A stretch of 32,835 nucleotides of DNA from Pyramidobacter sp. GTDB lineage: Bacteria > Synergistota > Synergistia > Synergistales > Dethiosulfovibrionaceae. The position numbers and the translations under genes are program-made. Within the stretch, counting starts at the first letter, position 1, and every line of letters begins with the position of its first letter. The notes beneath the pieces are model-generated. The model was not told the DNA's origin. It saw only the letters and a program-made list of their open reading frames with translations, and did not search any database. The DNA is taken from assembly GCA_016286835.1 (NCBI GenBank), contig JAEEUD010000001.1:1-32835 (forward strand), read 5' to 3'. Positions 31,230-32,835 of the stretch are shown piece by piece.

Positions 31230-31733
31230 GTGAAGCACTTGAATATAAAGTTTTTCGCGGTGCTGCTGGTCTGCCTGGCTCTCGGGCTGCCGATCTCGCC
31301 GAGCAGAGCCGGGGCTGCCGGAAAAAGAATGGTTGAGGTCACGATGGTGAACTCGCTGGACGAGAAGGTCCTTCTGGCGATGGGGAGGTGGCGCGATGGC
31401 AGCTCGTTCTCAAGGGGCTGGTGGAGCGTCGATCCCGGCGCGACGAGGACGATCCGGCCTTTTGAATACAATGATGGTGAAGAATACTATTTTTATGCCG
31501 TCACTGAGGGCGGCGAAAGAATTTGGCGCGGCAGCGACGATTACGACTCCAGAATATTCTGGCTCCACTCCACAAAGGCTTTTGATTGCCCTCCGGGCAA
31601 AAAAGTACGCGGCGGAAAAAAGGCCCGTTTCCACTTTTTCCCACAGATTTACTGGAAGAATAAGGAGAATAGTGAAGAGGGATTCATCCTCAAATTCCAA
31701 AAAGATACCTCGGAACTTGACGAGTCTGACTAG
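31230..31733 (+). CDS. Secreted DUF1036-like (GWW motif) protein
   Basis: The start is GTG 31230, 8 bases after AGGAGG (31216-31221). This choice is supported because the whole start region matches that of the 31814 gene; the frame is open further upstream, but no other start fits. The protein has 167 residues with a signal peptide probably cut after SRA (25-27). Residues 34-125 fit the DUF1036 pattern: VNSLDEKVLLAMGRW, then RGWWSVDPGATRTI (62-75), YYFYAVTEGG (86-95) and IFWLHSTKAFDC. DUF1036 proteins are periplasmic or secreted and of unknown function. The module is homologous to residues 128-285 of the next product. It lies 69 bases after the preceding gene. Confidence 0.8.
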   Translation: MKHLNIKFFAVLLVCLALGLPISPSRAGAAGKRMVEVTMVNSLDEKVLLAMGRWRDGSSFSRGWWSVDPGATRTIRPFEYNDGEEYYFYAVTEGGERIWRGSDDYDSRIFWLHSTKAFDCPPGKKVRGGKKARFHFFPQIYWKNKENSEEGFILKFQKDTSELDESD

Positions 31734-31813
31734 CGGTACCTATTTGCGGCGGGCCCCGAAGCTCGGCCATTGGTGACCTCGGGCAAACGATGATTGATGA
31801 GGAGGATCTTGTG

Positions 31814-32835
31814 ATGAAGCACATGAAGCGGATGTTTTTCGCGGCACTGCTGGGCTGCCTGGCGGTCGGACTGCCGGCCGTGCCTGCGCTGACTTTGAGT
31901 GACGCTGAGTACCGCCGGATGATGAAAGATCCCGAGGATGGGGGAGAACTCGTGGAGGCGGACAAGGATCTTAACCAGGCATGGGCCAAGGCGCAGAAGT
32001 CCTTGTCGGCGGTTCCCTTCGAGATCCTCAAGAAGGATCAGAACGCCTGGCTGGCACACGGCCGCGACGAGGTTGCAAAAAAATACATGGAAGATGTATC
32101 TGGCGTTGGTGTGGTTGTCCCCTACGCACACGCGGCGCGAAAACGTGCGCAACTGCTGGTAAAATTGGTACAGAAGTATGAAGAAAGCGAGACGACGGAA
32201 ATCAGGCTGGTGAACGAGACTGACGAGAAGATCCTCGTCGCTGTGGCGCGGGATTCTTTCGCTGATACCATGTATGGGGACGATACTGATCAATTCGACA
32301 GTGTCTACGGAAAAATTTTCGATATCTCAAAGGGATGGTGGAGCCTTGAGCCTGGCGAGACGAAAAGGATCTGCCCTTTCAAATGGCTTGAATATTGTTC
32401 TTACTATTTCTATGCCGTCTCAGAGAGTGGCGGACACATTTGGGGAGGTTCCGCAGATGAGGGCACCGGCTCCAAGCTCTTCTGGGTCAACCGAGCCGGG
32501 CAGTTTGAGTGCAATCCGGACCAGGAACTGCCTGAAGGAGAGCAGGTATGGTTCCAGAAGTTTACTGCGAAACACTGGAAGTACTGGACGGGGAAGAACG
32601 GCCTTGAGTCAAGAGAGCTCGCTGTCGAGTTCAGAAAAGATACAGACGTGTGGATCGTCGAGGAGAACGTTGAGGATAACTCCATATCCGGAAACGATGC
32701 CGACGTGAAAATCAACGAGGAAAACTTCCCCGACGAGAACTTACGCCAGTGGGTAAAGGAAAGCGTGGCGGGGGGTAAGGATGTCCTGACGAAAGCGCAA
32801 ATCGCCGCCGTGAAGGATATAGATGTCTTCGGCTT
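31814..32835 (+). CDS. Modular secreted protein: LprI-like + DUF1036-like + start of LRR-type surface domain (partial, 3' end outside window)
   Basis: The frame is open from ATG 31814, 8 bases after GGAGG (31801-31805), to the window end, 340 codons without a stop. A signal peptide covers residues 1-25. An LprI/DUF1311-like module follows (about 26-122; LVEADKDLNQAWAKAQKSL and FEILKKDQNAWLAHGRDEVA). A DUF1036-like module covers 128-285, with KGWWSLEPGETKRICPF (173-189) and SYYFYAVSESGGHIWGG, and a 25-residue insertion compared with the 31230 product. From residue 298 the sequence reads INEENFPDENLRQWV and then LTKAQIAAVKDIDVFG. This resembles the capping segment that precedes leucine-rich repeats in bacterial surface proteins. 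The true length is unknown. Confidence 0.82.
   Translation, partial: MKHMKRMFFAALLGCLAVGLPAVPALTLSDAEYRRMMKDPEDGGELVEADKDLNQAWAKAQKSLSAVPFEILKKDQNAWLAHGRDEVAKKYMEDVSGVGVVVPYAHAARKRAQLLVKLVQKYEESETTEIRLVNETDEKILVAVARDSFADTMYGDDTDQFDSVYGKIFDISKGWWSLEPGETKRICPFKWLEYCSYYFYAVSESGGHIWGGSADEGTGSKLFWVNRAGQFECNPDQELPEGEQVWFQKFTAKHWKYWTGKNGLESRELAVEFRKDTDVWIVEENVEDNSISGNDADVKINEENFPDENLRQWVKESVAGGKDVLTKAQIAAVKDIDVFG

Noticed and set aside
28041..32835. Integrated element at tRNA-Gly with a duplicated attachment site
   Set aside because: I searched by eye for a second copy of the tRNA 3' end downstream and found none, and there is no integrase gene in the window.

Overview
The window looks like a chromosomal segment of an anaerobic, amino-acid-fermenting, diderm bacterium, most likely a member of the Synergistota (Pyramidobacter/Jonquetella-like). 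This is an inference from the moderately high GC, frequent GTG/TTG starts with strong GGAGG ribosome binding sites, the ferredoxin-dependent 2-oxoacid oxidoreductase operon and the general protein style; no database search was possible. Almost everything is on the + strand; only the partial rsmA gene and tRNA-Pro are on the - strand.

Layout. (1) 1-336: 5' part of rsmA and tRNA-Pro(GGG) with its own consensus promoter and terminator, on the - strand. (2) 479-9575: one long, tightly packed gene string: ychF, a small unknown gene, a membrane-anchored nucleotide-sugar dehydratase (PglF/WbpM type), a pseudopilin-like gene, lepB, rbgA, rnhB, yraN, comM, dprA. (3) 9685-13663: tilS, hpt and ftsH, from a recognisable sigma70 promoter to a strong terminator. 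(4) 13692-20283: uvrB, uvrA and an rlmB-type methyltransferase, nested by overlapping ends, then proC. (5) 20366-20529: tRNA-Val(GAC) with promoter and terminator. (6) 20609-23651: acpS, nnr (NAD(P)HX repair), tsaE and tsaB, mostly overlapping. (7) 23698-26493: korD, korA, korB and korC, a four-subunit 2-oxoacid:ferredoxin oxidoreductase, closed by a 15-bp terminator. (8) 26517-27898: an RlmD/TrmA-type RNA m5U methyltransferase behind an extended -10 promoter. (9) 28001-28187: tRNA-Gly(CCC) with promoter and terminator. (10) 28188-32835: an accessory region. It begins with about 450 bp of AT-rich DNA without a convincing gene. A 51-residue membrane protein follows, then five secreted proteins built from a small set of shared modules; the last runs off the window edge.

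How the parts work together. Regions 2-9 are housekeeping genes for translation quality (rsmA, tsaE, tsaB, tilS, rlmB, rlmD, ychF, rbgA), DNA repair and uptake (uvrA, uvrB, comM, dprA, rnhB), protein export and turnover (lepB, ftsH), cofactor maintenance (acpS, nnr) and central anaerobic metabolism (kor). The most unusual part is region 10. Two paralogues (28851 and 30414) belong to a family I do not recognise. Two proteins share an LprI-like N-terminal module. Two share a DUF1036-like GWW module and even nearly the same ribosome-binding/start region. The last protein combines the LprI-like and DUF1036-like modules with the beginning of what looks like a leucine-rich-repeat surface domain. All five carry signal peptidase I type signal peptides.
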